Assembly (NCBI GenBank): GCA_963816685.1
Contig: CAWFMB010000038.1
Coordinates: 186,001-250,000, forward strand
Source of the DNA: CAVYUC01 sp963816685
Lineage (GTDB): Bacteria; Bacteroidota; Bacteroidia; Bacteroidales; Prolixibacteraceae
Reading direction: 5' to 3'
DNA: 64,000 nt
The position numbers and the translations under genes were made by a program. Below, in pieces: positions 34,313 to 44,401 of the stretch; position 1 is the stretch's first letter, and each line of letters begins with the position of its first letter. Under the pieces are notes generated by a model that did no database searches, was not told where the DNA came from, and saw only the letters and a program-made list of their open reading frames with translations.

Positions 34313-36073
34313 TTAAAGTCCCAGTTCTTCCATCAATGCATCAATTTTAGATTCAGCCTTTTTCTCTGCTTCGTCAAACTGATTGCGCGAATGCAATTCT
34401 CCTTTTACTTCGAAATAAAATTTTATTTTTGGTTCTGTACCGGATGGCCGCACTGAAATTTTTGTTCCGTCTTTTGTAAAAAACTGCAAAACATTGGATG
34501 TTTCCTTCTGATCTATTCTTTCTTCTTTATTAGTAATCAAATTTTTTGCTGTTAATGTTGAATAATCCTTTACCCATTCCATTGGGGAGCCTCCAAGTTC
34601 CCTGGGCGGATTGTTCCTGAAATTGGTCATAATCTGCTGAATTTCTTCAGCCCCGGTTCTTCCTTTACGAACAACATATTTCATTTTTTCTTTCGAGTAT
34701 CCATATTCCAGATAAATATCCTGCAGCAACTGATACAAAGTTTTCCCCTGATCGATTGCCCAGGCAGTAATTTCTCCCATTAATGCGCAGGAAGAAACTG
34801 CGTCCTTGTCGCGAACAAAATCAGCCGGCATAAATCCAAAACTTTCTTCACCGCCACCAATGTACTTTTTTGTTCCTTCCAACTCGCGGATAACTTCGGC
34901 TATGTATTTAAAACCTGTATAAACATCGAAATATTCAATGTTGTTTTTTCTTGCGATTTCGGCAATCATTTCGGTGGTAACGATTGTTTTTACAATAAAT
35001 TCATTTCCCTTCATTGCACCGGCTTCCTTCATTTTGGTAATGATGTAGTAAATAAAAAGCAGTGCAGTTTGATTGCCGTTAACAATAACGTATTTTCCTT
35101 TATCGTTTTTAACCGCTACACCAATCCTGTCAGAATCCGGATCGGTGGCCATTACTACATCAGCTTCCATTTCAATTGCTTTTATTATGGCCATTTCCAT
35201 TGCTGCCTCTTCTTCAGGGTTGGGAGATATGACTGTTGGAAAATCACCACTGACAACATCCTGTTCGGGAACATTGATGATATTGGTAAAACCAAATTTA
35301 TGCAGGGCTGCCGGAACCAATTTCACACCTGTTCCATGAATTGGTGTATATACAATTTTTATGTCTTTATGCCTTTCAACAACTTCAGGCGAAATGGATA
35401 CCTTTTTAACCTGTTCCAAAAATTTCTGATCCATTTCATCACCCATAATTTCAATCAGATCATCAGTACCGTCAAACCTGATATCTTCAGGCTTAATCTT
35501 TGCCACTTCATTTACAATGTTGATATCATGAGGAGCAACAATTTGCGAACCATCATCCCAGTAAGCTTTATATCCATTGTATTCTTTAGGATTATGTGAA
35601 GCAGTAAGAATAATGCCGCTCTGGCAGCCCAATTCACGAATGGCAAATGACAGTTCGGGTGTTGGCCGAAGATCATCAAAAAGATACGCCTTGATACCAT
35701 TTGCTGCGAAAATTTTAGCACTGCTTTCGGCAAACAACCGGCTGTTGTTGCGACAATCATGACCAATTGCTACTTTAATTTCCTGAAGATCAGCAAAATT
35801 CTTCTTAAGATAATTCGCTAATCCCTGAGTTGCAGCACCAACGGTATATTTGTTCATCCGGTTGGTTCCTGCTCCCATAATTCCACGCAAACCACCTGTG
35901 CCAAACTCAAGGTTTTTATAAAAAGAATCGATTAATTCCGATGAATCTTCATTATCCAGTAAACGCTGAACTTCTTGCCGTGTTTCTTCATCGTAAGTTT
36001 CAGAAAGCCAGCTTTTAGCTTTCCCGCGCACCTGATTTAATATTTCTTTATCTTCCATTGTTGGTTTTTTCAT
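34313..36073 (-). CDS. phosphoglucomutase/phosphomannomutase
   Basis: A 586-residue alpha-D-phosphohexomutase that interconverts hexose 1- and 6-phosphates. Active-site loops are present in order: phosphoserine Ser159 in TASHNPKEYNGYK, metal loop DPDSDR, sugar-binding GGGEESFGF, and phosphate-binding RPSGTEPKIKFYF. It could supply glucose 1-phosphate to the adjacent rfb genes and to glycogen or trehalose synthesis. Two in-frame Met (36073 and 36058) are possible starts; the first is used. Confidence 0.95.
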   Translation of the reverse strand: MKKPTMEDKEILNQVRGKAKSWLSETYDEETRQEVQRLLDNEDSSELIDSFYKNLEFGTGGLRGIMGAGTNRMNKYTVGAATQGLANYLKKNFADLQEIKVAIGHDCRNNSRLFAESSAKIFAANGIKAYLFDDLRPTPELSFAIRELGCQSGIILTASHNPKEYNGYKAYWDDGSQIVAPHDINIVNEVAKIKPEDIRFDGTDDLIEIMGDEMDQKFLEQVKKVSISPEVVERHKDIKIVYTPIHGTGVKLVPAALHKFGFTNIINVPEQDVVSGDFPTVISPNPEEEAAMEMAIIKAIEMEADVVMATDPDSDRIGVAVKNDKGKYVIVNGNQTALLFIYYIITKMKEAGAMKGNEFIVKTIVTTEMIAEIARKNNIEYFDVYTGFKYIAEVIRELEGTKKYIGGGEESFGFMPADFVRDKDAVSSCALMGEITAWAIDQGKTLYQLLQDIYLEYGYSKEKMKYVVRKGRTGAEEIQQIMTNFRNNPPRELGGSPMEWVKDYSTLTAKNLITNKEERIDQKETSNVLQFFTKDGTKISVRPSGTEPKIKFYFEVKGELHSRNQFDEAEKKAESKIDALMEELGL

Positions 36074-36137
36074 TTGTTATGGTAACAAATTTACAATTTT
36101 ATTGTTAAGTTTCGCCTGTATTTTATCAGTACAAATA

Positions 36138-37019
36138 TCACCTGCTTTCCTCAATGTTCAATTTTTTAAGACAAATCTGTAAACTGTCCTTCCAGTATGG
36201 AATTTTAATATTATAGGTGTTTTTAATTTTTGATTTGTCCAGTACACTGTAAAATGGACGTCGTGCCGGACGCGGAAAATCTTTTGAAAGCAAAGGATGT
36301 ATTTTACATGTAATTCCTGAATGTTCAAAAACTGAAAATGCAAAATCATACCAGCTCGCAACTCCTTCATTCGAATAATGATATATACCGGGCACAAAAC
36401 TTTCAGGATATGCATATCGCTTTTCGGCAATATAAAGAATTGCTTTTGCCAAATCAGCGGCATACGTTGGTGTTCCAACCTGGTCAAAAACAATATTGAG
36501 TGATTCCTGTTCCTGCCCAAGCCGTAGCATTGTTTTTACAAAATTAGTTCCGAAAGATGAATACAGCCATGAAGTGCGGATTATCACTGATTCAGGATTT
36601 CCTGCCAAACAATTTAGTTCCCCTTCCAGCTTTGTTTTTCCATAGACAGTTTGTGGATTTGGGGTGTCATTTTCTGTATATGGTCTAAAACATTTACCGT
36701 CGAAAACATAATCAGTTGAAATATGAATAAAACCTGCACCTGCTTCTTTTGCTGCACTTGCCATAATTCCCGGAGCAACTGTATTTAATTTTTGAGCGGT
36801 TTCTGCATCTGTCTCTGCTTTGTCAACTGCAGTATATGCGGCACAGTTGATGACAATGTTGGGCAAATATTTACTTAAAAAAAACAGAATCGCTTTTTCA
36901 TCAGTAATATCCAGCGAGTCTGCGTCAGTAAAAATAAACTGCCAGTTTTTATGAATGCGGGCCAGTTCATTTAATTCGCTTCCCAACTGACCATATGATC
37001 CGGTAACTAAAACCTTCAT
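36138..37019 (-). CDS. rfbD: dTDP-4-dehydrorhamnose reductase
   Basis: Extended short-chain dehydrogenase that makes dTDP-L-rhamnose in the last step. NAD(P)-binding GSYGQLGSELNEL at the N-terminus, NCAAYTAVDKAE, and STDYVFDGK followed by YGKTKLEGE (the catalytic Tyr/Lys pair). It is third in rfbACD, seven bases after rfbC, and lacks an rfbB neighbour in this window. Confidence 0.95.
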   Translation of the reverse strand: MKVLVTGSYGQLGSELNELARIHKNWQFIFTDADSLDITDEKAILFFLSKYLPNIVINCAAYTAVDKAETDAETAQKLNTVAPGIMASAAKEAGAGFIHISTDYVFDGKCFRPYTENDTPNPQTVYGKTKLEGELNCLAGNPESVIIRTSWLYSSFGTNFVKTMLRLGQEQESLNIVFDQVGTPTYAADLAKAILYIAEKRYAYPESFVPGIYHYSNEGVASWYDFAFSVFEHSGITCKIHPLLSKDFPRPARRPFYSVLDKSKIKNTYNIKIPYWKDSLQICLKKLNIEESR

Positions 37020-37025
37020 TATCTG

Positions 37026-37580
37026 TTAAAATATAAAATTCATTTCTGCTTTGTTAAGAGCCGGTGCATTCAAATCCTTTTCAGAAACTTTTTGTTCTGC
37101 CTTATTAATTTTCCAATCGATTCCAAGAAAAGGATCATCAAATTTAATGCTTCTTTCAAGTTCCCTGCTGTATAGATTATCGCACTTATAGGAAAAAACG
37201 GCAGTTTCGCTCAACACTGAAAAACCATGGGCAAAACCACGGGGTATATAAAGTTGTTGTTTATTTTTTTCATTAAGTTCTATACCAAACCATCTGCCAA
37301 AAGATGGCGAATTTTTACGTAAATCCACTGCAACATCATAAACTGTTCCCTGAACAACGCGCACAAGTTTTGCCTGTGCAAAAGGATTCAACTGATAATG
37401 TAAACCTCTGATTACCCCTTTTTCCGATTTCGACTCATTATCCTGGATAAACTGGACTCTAATTCCAGCTTCAAGATATCGTTCATAATGAAAAGATTCA
37501 AAAAAATATCCGCGCTCATCTTCAAAAACTTTTGGTTCGATAATTAACAAACCGGGAAGTGATGTTTTTGTAATTTTCAT
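37026..37580 (-). CDS. rfbC: dTDP-4-dehydrorhamnose 3,5-epimerase
   Basis: A 184-residue RmlC cupin. Visible marks: FEDERGYFFESFH, FIQDNESKSEKGVIRGLHYQ with the catalytic His region, and QLYIPRGFAHGFSVLSETA. It inverts C3 and C5 of the sugar between dehydratase and reductase. Its gene is seven bases from each neighbour, so the three rfb genes are one transcript. Confidence 0.96.
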   Translation of the reverse strand: MKITKTSLPGLLIIEPKVFEDERGYFFESFHYERYLEAGIRVQFIQDNESKSEKGVIRGLHYQLNPFAQAKLVRVVQGTVYDVAVDLRKNSPSFGRWFGIELNEKNKQQLYIPRGFAHGFSVLSETAVFSYKCDNLYSRELERSIKFDDPFLGIDWKINKAEQKVSEKDLNAPALNKAEMNFIF

Positions 37581-37586
37581 GTTCAG

Positions 37587-38468
37587 TTAAAACGATTGAA
37601 TTTGTTTGTCTGCCAACCGCAACAGATATTGTCCGTATTGATTCTTACTTAAAGGTTCAGCCAGTTCAATTAATTGTTCGCGACTGATAAATCCTTTTTT
37701 AAATGCTATTTCCTCAATACACGAAACTTTTAACCCCTGCCTTTGTTCAATAGTCGCAATAAAATTCGAAGCTTGCAGAAGACTGTCATGTGTACCGGTA
37801 TCGAGCCAGGCAAATCCACGGCCAAGCAATTTCACGTTTAATCTGTTTTCTTCAAGATAAATCCGGTTTAAATCGGTTATTTCAAGTTCACCGCGCGCCG
37901 AAGGTTTAAGGCTTTTAGCTTTTTCAACGACATCATTCGAATAAAAATATAACCCGGTAACTGCATAATTTGATTTTGGATGCTGCGGTTTTTCTTCAAT
38001 GCTGATTACCTTCTTATCGTCGTCAAACTGAACCACACCGTAACGTTCCGGGTCATTAACATAGTATCCAAATACAACTGCGCCATCATTTAGATTAGCA
38101 GCATCTTCGAGAATTTCTCTGAAATTATAGCCGTAAAAAATATTATCGCCCAATATCAGGCAAACACTTTCATTGCCAATAAATTCTTCACCCAAAATAA
38201 AAGCCTGTGCCAAACCATCTGGCGAAGGCTGTATTTTATACGAAAGTTTTAACCCCAGCTGCGAGCCATTGCCAAAAAGTTCTTCATACAGATGAATATC
38301 GGCTGGTGTCGAAATTATCAGAATTTCCCTGATTCCGGCCAGCATTAATACCGACAGCGGGTAATAAATCATTGGTTTGTCGTAAACCGGGATAATTTGT
38401 TTTGAAATAGAGCGGGTAATGGGATACAATCTTGTTCCGGCACCTCCGGCTAGTATAATTCCTTTCAT
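37587..38468 (-). CDS. rfbA: glucose-1-phosphate thymidylyltransferase
   Basis: A 293-residue RmlA, which makes dTDP-glucose, the first step of dTDP-rhamnose synthesis for cell-surface glycans. The nucleotide loop GGAGTRLYPIT, KQIIPVYDKPMIYYPLSVL, ILGDNIFYG, and EKPQHPKSNYAVTGLYF are complete. It heads the rfbACD transcript, divergent from rpsA across a 364-base region. Confidence 0.97.
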   Translation of the reverse strand: MKGIILAGGAGTRLYPITRSISKQIIPVYDKPMIYYPLSVLMLAGIREILIISTPADIHLYEELFGNGSQLGLKLSYKIQPSPDGLAQAFILGEEFIGNESVCLILGDNIFYGYNFREILEDAANLNDGAVVFGYYVNDPERYGVVQFDDDKKVISIEEKPQHPKSNYAVTGLYFYSNDVVEKAKSLKPSARGELEITDLNRIYLEENRLNVKLLGRGFAWLDTGTHDSLLQASNFIATIEQRQGLKVSCIEEIAFKKGFISREQLIELAEPLSKNQYGQYLLRLADKQIQSF

Positions 38469-38832
38469 TATTATTATTTTGATTTAAGGTTTGGAATGAC
38501 TATTTTACAATGTTTGAATATTATTTATACAATTTATAAATGCTGAACTTCAATAAAAGGATGTTGTGAAAACATTATACACCTTAATAATTATGAAGAT
38601 TCAAACGTGAAACAAATCGGGTTTCAAAATTAATAAAACTAACAAAGCATGCAAAAAACGCACAACATCTTATCAAATGAGTTTTGGAATTTCCAATTTA
38701 AACAGCATTTAAAACTTTGCGGGGGATTTAAAATAAAATTTTGAAAACCTTTGATATAAGTTATTTAAGTTATATTTTTGCGCGCGATTTAAATTATAAT
38801 AATGTCTAATTCATTAAGTTATTAAAAATTAC
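38469..38832. other. divergent intergenic region rfbA/rpsA
   Basis: AT-rich, 364 bases, with the rpsA promoter near its right end. I see no gene or RNA in the remainder. Confidence 0.5.
38750..38780 (+). promoter_or_regulatory. Bacteroidota-type promoter of rpsA
   Basis: TTTG at 38750-38753 and TATTTTTG at 38773-38780, with 19 bases between and C following, match the primary-sigma consensus TTTG-N19/21-TAnnTTTGY of Bacteroidota. The expected transcription start is some 45 bases before the rpsA start codon. Confidence 0.7.
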
Positions 38833-40905
38833 ATGACAGAAAAGAAAAATGAAAAAGTTGAACAGGAAGAAGTTAATGAAGTAACTGGAACTCCGGTTCA
38901 GAAAGAAAAAACGGTTTCTGAAAATCCACAGGAATCTGAGCAGGAAACACTTGCAAAAGAAAACGAAGCAACAGAAACAAAAGAAGAAGCAGCAGAAAAT
39001 GTACTGGAAGAACAAAAAGAAAATGCTGCCGGGAAAGAAGAAAACGAAGAAGAAGTAACTGCTGAAACAGAAGAACAACCGCAGGCTGAAACAATCGTAG
39101 AAGCAACTGAAGAACCTGAAGAAAAAGCTGCCGGCTCTGAAGAATTTGACTGGGCCAGCCTTGAAGTTGGGTTGGAAGCTTATTCGGAAAAAGAAAAAGC
39201 CAATCTTGAACAACTTTACAACGACACCCTGAACACTGTTACTGAAAAAGAAGTGTTGGAGGGAACAATTATTTCGCTGAACAAGCGCGAAGTTGTTGTT
39301 GATATCGGGTACAAGTCAGACGGTATTGTTAGTGTTAACGAATTCCGCTACAATCCCGAACTTAAAATTGGCGATAAAGTAGATGTTTACATCGAAAGTC
39401 TCGAAGACAAAAAAGGACAAATGATCCTCTCTCACAAAAAAGCACGTGCAATGCGGTCATGGGATCGTGTTAACGAAGCTTTGGACAAAGATGAAATCAT
39501 TAAAGGGTATATTAAGTGCCGTACCAAAGGTGGTATGATTGTAGATGTATTTGGCATCGAAGCATTCCTTCCCGGATCACAAATCGATGTAAAACCCATT
39601 CGCGATTACGATGTATTTGTGGGCAAAACTATGGAATTCAAGGTGGTTAAAATTAATCCTGAATACCGAAATGTTGTTGTTTCTCACAAAGCACTAATCG
39701 AAGCAGAACTCGAACAGCAGAAAAAAGATATCATCGCTAAACTTGAAAAAGGACAGGTACTCGAAGGAACAGTTAAAAACATCACTTCCTACGGTGTATT
39801 TATGGATCTTGGAGGTGTTGATGGTTTAATTCATATCACCGATCTTTCATGGGGTCGCATTTCGCACCCGAATGAAATCGTTGAACTGGACCAGAAACTG
39901 AATGTTGTTATTCTTGATTTCGATGATGACAAAAAAAGAATTGCACTTGGATTAAAACAACTTACACCGCATCCATGGGATAAACTGGATGAAACTTTAA
40001 AAATTGGTGATAAGGTAAAAGGAAAAGTTGTGGTCCTTGCCGATTATGGTGCATTTGTTGAAATTGCTGCCGGCGTTGAAGGGTTGATTCACGTATCTGA
40101 AATGTCGTGGAGCCAGCATTTGCGTAGTGCTCAGGATTTCCTGAAAGTAGGTGACGAAGTGGAAGCAGTGGTTCTTACACTTGACCGGGACGAACGCAAA
40201 ATGTCGCTCGGTATGAAACAGCTGAAAGAAGATCCATGGGAAAATATTGAAGACGGTTATGGACAGGGGACTCAACATAAAGCTGTGGTTCGCAATTTCA
40301 CCAACTTTGGTGTATTTGTTGAAATTACTGAAGGCGTTGATGGTTTAATCCATATTTCTGATTTAAGCTGGACGAAAAAAATCAAACATCCATCTGAATT
40401 CACCTCAGTAGGCGAAGAAATTGAAGTGGTAGTACTTGACATCGACAAAGAAAACCGTCGTTTGAGCCTTGGACACAAACAACTGGAAGAAAATCCATGG
40501 GATGTATTTGAAACCATTTTCACCACCGATTCAATTCATGAAGGTACTGTTGTGGAGTTAATGGACAAAGGTGCAGTTATTGCACTTCCGTATGGTGTTG
40601 AAGGTTTTGCAACTCCGCGCCACCTGGTTAAAGAAGATGGTTCACAGGCAAAACAAGATGAAAAACTTGATTTTAAAGTAATCGAATTTAACAAGTCGGC
40701 AAAACGGATTATTGTTTCGCACTCAAGAGTTTTTGAAGATGCAAAACGTGCTGAAGACACTGCAAAACGTAAATCGCAAACCCGTACTACAAAAAAATCT
40801 GTACGCACGGTTAACGAAAATACAGAAAAGACCACACTTGGAGACATCTCCGATTTGGCTGCTCTTAAAACTCAAATGGAGGAAAACGAGAAAAAGGATA
40901 AATAA
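38833..40905 (+). CDS. rpsA: 30S ribosomal protein S1
   Basis: A 690-residue S1, longer than the 550-600 of most bacteria because of a Glu-rich, low-complexity N-terminus (about residues 1-115). Six S1 RNA-binding repeats follow (first from about 135, last ending about 635). The middle ones carry the typical GxV..ITSYGVFMDLGG..GLIHITDLSWGR pattern, seen as three close copies. A basic, Ser/Thr-rich tail ends the protein. S1 brings mRNA to the ribosome, important in a phylum that mostly lacks Shine-Dalgarno sites. Followed by a STAS gene and rnz. Confidence 0.96.
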   Translation: MTEKKNEKVEQEEVNEVTGTPVQKEKTVSENPQESEQETLAKENEATETKEEAAENVLEEQKENAAGKEENEEEVTAETEEQPQAETIVEATEEPEEKAAGSEEFDWASLEVGLEAYSEKEKANLEQLYNDTLNTVTEKEVLEGTIISLNKREVVVDIGYKSDGIVSVNEFRYNPELKIGDKVDVYIESLEDKKGQMILSHKKARAMRSWDRVNEALDKDEIIKGYIKCRTKGGMIVDVFGIEAFLPGSQIDVKPIRDYDVFVGKTMEFKVVKINPEYRNVVVSHKALIEAELEQQKKDIIAKLEKGQVLEGTVKNITSYGVFMDLGGVDGLIHITDLSWGRISHPNEIVELDQKLNVVILDFDDDKKRIALGLKQLTPHPWDKLDETLKIGDKVKGKVVVLADYGAFVEIAAGVEGLIHVSEMSWSQHLRSAQDFLKVGDEVEAVVLTLDRDERKMSLGMKQLKEDPWENIEDGYGQGTQHKAVVRNFTNFGVFVEITEGVDGLIHISDLSWTKKIKHPSEFTSVGEEIEVVVLDIDKENRRLSLGHKQLEENPWDVFETIFTTDSIHEGTVVELMDKGAVIALPYGVEGFATPRHLVKEDGSQAKQDEKLDFKVIEFNKSAKRIIVSHSRVFEDAKRAEDTAKRKSQTRTTKKSVRTVNENTEKTTLGDISDLAALKTQMEENEKKDK

Positions 40906-40948
40906 ATTAAATTTGGTTAAATCAACTGCAATTTTGTAAATTGCAATT

Positions 40949-41302
40949 ATGGCATTCGATATAATAAATAAAGAAGAGTTTACCTTAATTAAGGTAGATT
41001 CCAACAGGTTAGACACAAACAATGCTCCAGAGTTAAAATCAGAGTTGGTTGTTCTGAACAGCAACGGCGTTAAAAACATAATCCTGGATCTCAGCAGTTG
41101 TCATTACTGCGATTCTTCAGGATTGCGGGCTGTTCTGGTTGCCAACCGTTTGTGTGAAGATGCAATCGGAGTATTTATATTGTGTGGTCTTCAACCCGAT
41201 GTTGAAAATTTGATAAGAATCTCAATGCTTCACACTGTGCTTCTGATAACAGACACAGCGGAAAAAGCTGAAGAATTGCTTGAAAAGAAAAAGAACCTGT
41301 AA
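40949..41302 (+). CDS. STAS-domain anti-sigma factor antagonist-like protein
   Basis: A 117-residue SpoIIAA-type STAS domain: NNAPELKSELVVLNSNGVK, then LDLSSCHYCDSSGLRAVLVANRL, where the phosphorylatable Ser of DSSG is kept. Such proteins bind anti-sigma kinases when unphosphorylated. No partner kinase is adjacent; the position between rpsA and rnz recurs in Bacteroidota. Confidence 0.9.
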   Translation: MAFDIINKEEFTLIKVDSNRLDTNNAPELKSELVVLNSNGVKNIILDLSSCHYCDSSGLRAVLVANRLCEDAIGVFILCGLQPDVENLIRISMLHTVLLITDTAEKAEELLEKKKNL

Positions 41303-41308
41303 TCGCGG

Positions 41309-42232
41309 ATGCCATTCGAATTAACCATACTTGGCAGTAGTTCGGCGATTCCAACGTCTGAAAGATATCCAACCGCTCAAGTGCTTAATGCGCTTGGGCG
41401 GTTTTTCTTAATCGATTGCGGTGAAGGAACACAGATTCAAATCAGACGTCAAAAAATCGGGTTTGGAAAAATAAAACAAATCTTTATCTCTCATTTGCAC
41501 GGCGATCATTATTATGGTTTAATCGGTCTGATTTCGACATTGAATTTACTTGGGCTGAAAAATGACATTCACATTTATTCCGCTTCTGAACTGAAAGACC
41601 TGATTCAGCCGCAACTTGATTTTATCAGGGGTGATATGCAGTTCAAACTCTTTTTTCATCCTCTTAATTTTAAAAAGCCACAAAAAATATATTCAGATAA
41701 AAAAGTAGAGGTATTTTCTTTCCCACTGAAACATAGTGTGCCGGTAAGCGGGTTTTTATTTCGCGAAATCCGGAAGCAGCCCAATATAAAAAAGGAGTAT
41801 GTACAAAAATATAATATACCGATTGCAAGTATTAAGGCTATAAAAGATGGAGCAGGATTTCAAACAGAAAAAGGAGAATTTCTTACGCATGAAGAACTCA
41901 CAATTCCGGCACCACCACCGCGTTCTTACGCATTTTGCACCGATACTGCATTTCAACCTTCAGCTGCTGAATTCATCAAAAATGCAGATTTGCTTTACCA
42001 TGAATCCACCTTTACTGAAGAATTGAGAGACTGGGCCGATAAAACCTACCACTCCACAGCACTGGATGCAGCAAAAATGGCAAAACTTGCAAATGCAAAA
42101 AAATTACTTCTGGGACATTTTTCAAATCGCTATAAGGATTTGTCAGAATTTGAAAATGAGGCCAAATCAGTATTCGAAAATTCAGAAGTGGTTAACGAGG
42201 GGCAGACATACTCTGTTGAAGCTGCCAAATAA
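41309..42232 (+). CDS. rnz: ribonuclease Z
   Basis: A 307-residue metallo-beta-lactamase-fold tRNA 3' processing nuclease. N-terminal LGSSSAIPTSERYPTAQVL, IDCGEGTQIQIRRQKIGF, the metal motif SHLHGDHYYGL, late CTDTAF and HESTF, and a final LLLGHFSNRY with the third His. It cuts pre-tRNA next to the discriminator base. Only six bases separate it from the STAS gene, so they are probably cotranscribed. Confidence 0.95.
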   Translation: MPFELTILGSSSAIPTSERYPTAQVLNALGRFFLIDCGEGTQIQIRRQKIGFGKIKQIFISHLHGDHYYGLIGLISTLNLLGLKNDIHIYSASELKDLIQPQLDFIRGDMQFKLFFHPLNFKKPQKIYSDKKVEVFSFPLKHSVPVSGFLFREIRKQPNIKKEYVQKYNIPIASIKAIKDGAGFQTEKGEFLTHEELTIPAPPPRSYAFCTDTAFQPSAAEFIKNADLLYHESTFTEELRDWADKTYHSTALDAAKMAKLANAKKLLLGHFSNRYKDLSEFENEAKSVFENSEVVNEGQTYSVEAAK

Positions 42233-42237
42233 TTCAA

Positions 42238-43671
42238 TTACTCTGCCTCCTTCGATTTGAAAAAATCCCGGTGGAAATTTATAAGGAAAAGCTTTTCAAC
42301 CGGTCGGGTAAAAGCGGTATAAAGCCAGCGATAATATTCGGTGTCGAGCATATCTTCAACAAGATAACCATGATCAACAAAAACAGCTTTCCATTGTCCG
42401 CCCTGTGCTTTATGGCAGGTTAAAGCATATGCATATTTCACCTGGAGTGCATTATAATGCGGATTTTCCTTTACTCTTTTCCAGCGGGCCTGCTTACTTC
42501 GAATTTCAGGAAAATCGGCTGAAACTGCATCATAAAGCTGACGGTTTTGATCATATGAAAATGAGGCAGTTTCAATAGCAAGCGTATCAAGAAAAATTTT
42601 ACAATCAATTTCCAAATCATCATAATCAATAAAACGAAGGCTAACATCGGCAAACCGGAACCCGTAAAGTTCTTCGTAACCATAAATCTGTACGACTTCA
42701 GCTATATCGCCATTTGCAATAAAATCAGGATTTATGTCTTCTTTTACCCAAAAATAATTGTTCTTCACCACCATCAGCAAATCGCCTTTTTCAATTTCAT
42801 TTTCCTTATATAAAATCGATCCGCGTATTCCCTTGTTAAACAAATTGGCCCGTTTATTCGAACGTGTTACAATTGTTGTTTCAAAAAGTCCGTATTTATC
42901 GTAACATCCCGAAATTGTTTCTATGAGTTCTTCACCCGATACTTTTACAACATCAGAAAAATTATCAATATTGAGCTGAAAAAATCCTGATTCTATATTT
43001 TCACTTATCCTGTTTCTTATTTCAGTTGCATTGTTTAAAATCCCTGAATTTGCAGCCTGTCGTACTACTTCGCGTAAAACAAATTCCTTCACTCCAAAAC
43101 CATGACTTTTCAATGTTTCAGTCTCAAGTGCGGGACTGATATTCAGACCCACCGGAGGCAACTGGGCTGTATCGCCAACAAGGATGAGCCGGCAGTTTTC
43201 GCCGGAGTAAACATATTCAAGCAAATCGTCAAGCAGACGGCCACTGCCAAAAACGGACCCTTCGGCACTTTCATTAGAAATCATAGAAGCTTCATCAACA
43301 ATGAAATAGGTATTTTTAAACAGATTCTTGTCAAGTTCAAATTTACCCATTAAATCGGCTGATGTTTTTTGCCTGTATATTTTTTTATGAATAGTAAAAG
43401 CTGCCATACCGGTATACCCTGCCATTACTTTTGCAGCTCTTCCGGTTGGCGCCATTAAAACCGAACGAATCTTCAGTGAATTTAAAGTTTGCGTCAACGC
43501 AAAAATCATAGTTGTTTTTCCTGTACCCGCATACCCCTTTATTAACATTATTTCATCCTGTTCATCAAGCGAAATAAATTCCGACATTCCTTCAATAAGA
43601 GAGAGTTGCCCTCGCGTTGGGGCAAACGAAAGATTCTGTTTCAACAATGCACTCACATGATTTTTAATCAT
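42238..43671 (-). CDS. RecD-like ATP-dependent DNA helicase
   Basis: A 477-residue superfamily 1 helicase. Motif I GYAGTGKTT, motif Ia LMAPTGRAAKVM, Walker B FIVDEASMIS, LVGDTAQLPPVG (motif III), and the C-terminal YALTCHKAQGGQWKAVFVD with YTAFTRPVEKLFLI (motifs V and VI). It resembles the C-terminal half of RecD2 and similar stand-alone Bacteroidota helicases; the RecBCD partners are absent here, so repair or replication restart is likely. Confidence 0.88.
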   Translation of the reverse strand: MIKNHVSALLKQNLSFAPTRGQLSLIEGMSEFISLDEQDEIMLIKGYAGTGKTTMIFALTQTLNSLKIRSVLMAPTGRAAKVMAGYTGMAAFTIHKKIYRQKTSADLMGKFELDKNLFKNTYFIVDEASMISNESAEGSVFGSGRLLDDLLEYVYSGENCRLILVGDTAQLPPVGLNISPALETETLKSHGFGVKEFVLREVVRQAANSGILNNATEIRNRISENIESGFFQLNIDNFSDVVKVSGEELIETISGCYDKYGLFETTIVTRSNKRANLFNKGIRGSILYKENEIEKGDLLMVVKNNYFWVKEDINPDFIANGDIAEVVQIYGYEELYGFRFADVSLRFIDYDDLEIDCKIFLDTLAIETASFSYDQNRQLYDAVSADFPEIRSKQARWKRVKENPHYNALQVKYAYALTCHKAQGGQWKAVFVDHGYLVEDMLDTEYYRWLYTAFTRPVEKLFLINFHRDFFKSKEAE

Positions 43672-43765
43672 ACTTGCTAAAATAACATTCTGTAAAGGAA
43701 AGTAATTTATTTTTTTTTATAAATTTGCATTCATTCGTCAAATAAACTTATTTAAAACTATAAAA

Positions 43766-44398
43766 ATGAGAACCGTAATTCAAGTTGTGCTTATAATTGT
43801 CGCTTTAGGATTGACTTACTTAATCTACAAAGGAATTCAGCGGCCTATTAAATTTGAACAATCAAAAGAAGCCAGATATAATGCTACTATTGAACGTTTA
43901 AAAGAAATTAGAAAAGCTCAGGTGGCGTATAAAGATGTATACGGACGTTTTACCGGAAGTTGGGATACACTTATTGATTTTGTTAAAAATGATTCAGTTA
44001 AAAATGTACGTAAAATTGGCGAATTAACCGATAGCATGATTGAAGCAGGTCTGACGGAAAAAAAAGCTTTAAAAATGGGACTGATTATTCGTGATACAAT
44101 TAAAGAAAGTGTGGCAGATGCGGTTTTTGGCGGAACAATTGATCCCGAACAACTTAAATATGTCCCTGTTCCTGATACAGTTGCTGAATTCAGTCTTGGA
44201 GCTACTGTAATTACTACCGGTTCAGGAATTCAGGTGCCTGTTTTTGAAGCGAAAGCACATAACAATATTATCCTTCGGGGACTGGATCGCCAGTTCGTAA
44301 TTAACCTGAACGAACAACGCCGGACAAATGAAAAATACCCTGGCCTGCGTGTTGGTTCACTTCAGGAAACAGTGAACAATGCAGGAAACTGGGAATAA
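43766..44398 (+). CDS. conserved Bacteroidota membrane-anchored protein, unknown function
   Basis: A 210-residue protein with one N-terminal hydrophobic helix (about 3-21) and a soluble remainder: a helical segment with ARYNATIERLKEIRKAQVAY, which looks like a pilin-type N-terminal helix, then a mixed region ending NEQRRTNEKYPGLRVGS. The pattern recalls prepilin-like proteins, but no prepilin cleavage site is clear. It lies three bases before the DUF3822 gene and likely shares its transcript. No function is assigned. Confidence 0.75.
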   Translation: MRTVIQVVLIIVALGLTYLIYKGIQRPIKFEQSKEARYNATIERLKEIRKAQVAYKDVYGRFTGSWDTLIDFVKNDSVKNVRKIGELTDSMIEAGLTEKKALKMGLIIRDTIKESVADAVFGGTIDPEQLKYVPVPDTVAEFSLGATVITTGSGIQVPVFEAKAHNNIILRGLDRQFVINLNEQRRTNEKYPGLRVGSLQETVNNAGNWE

Positions 44399-44401
44399 CA
44401 A

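Noticed and set aside
38806..39213. Minus-strand open frame rich in Phe and Cys opposite the start of rpsA.
   Set aside because: It is the complement of the Glu/Lys-rich S1 N-terminus, which always yields Phe/Leu-rich antisense frames.
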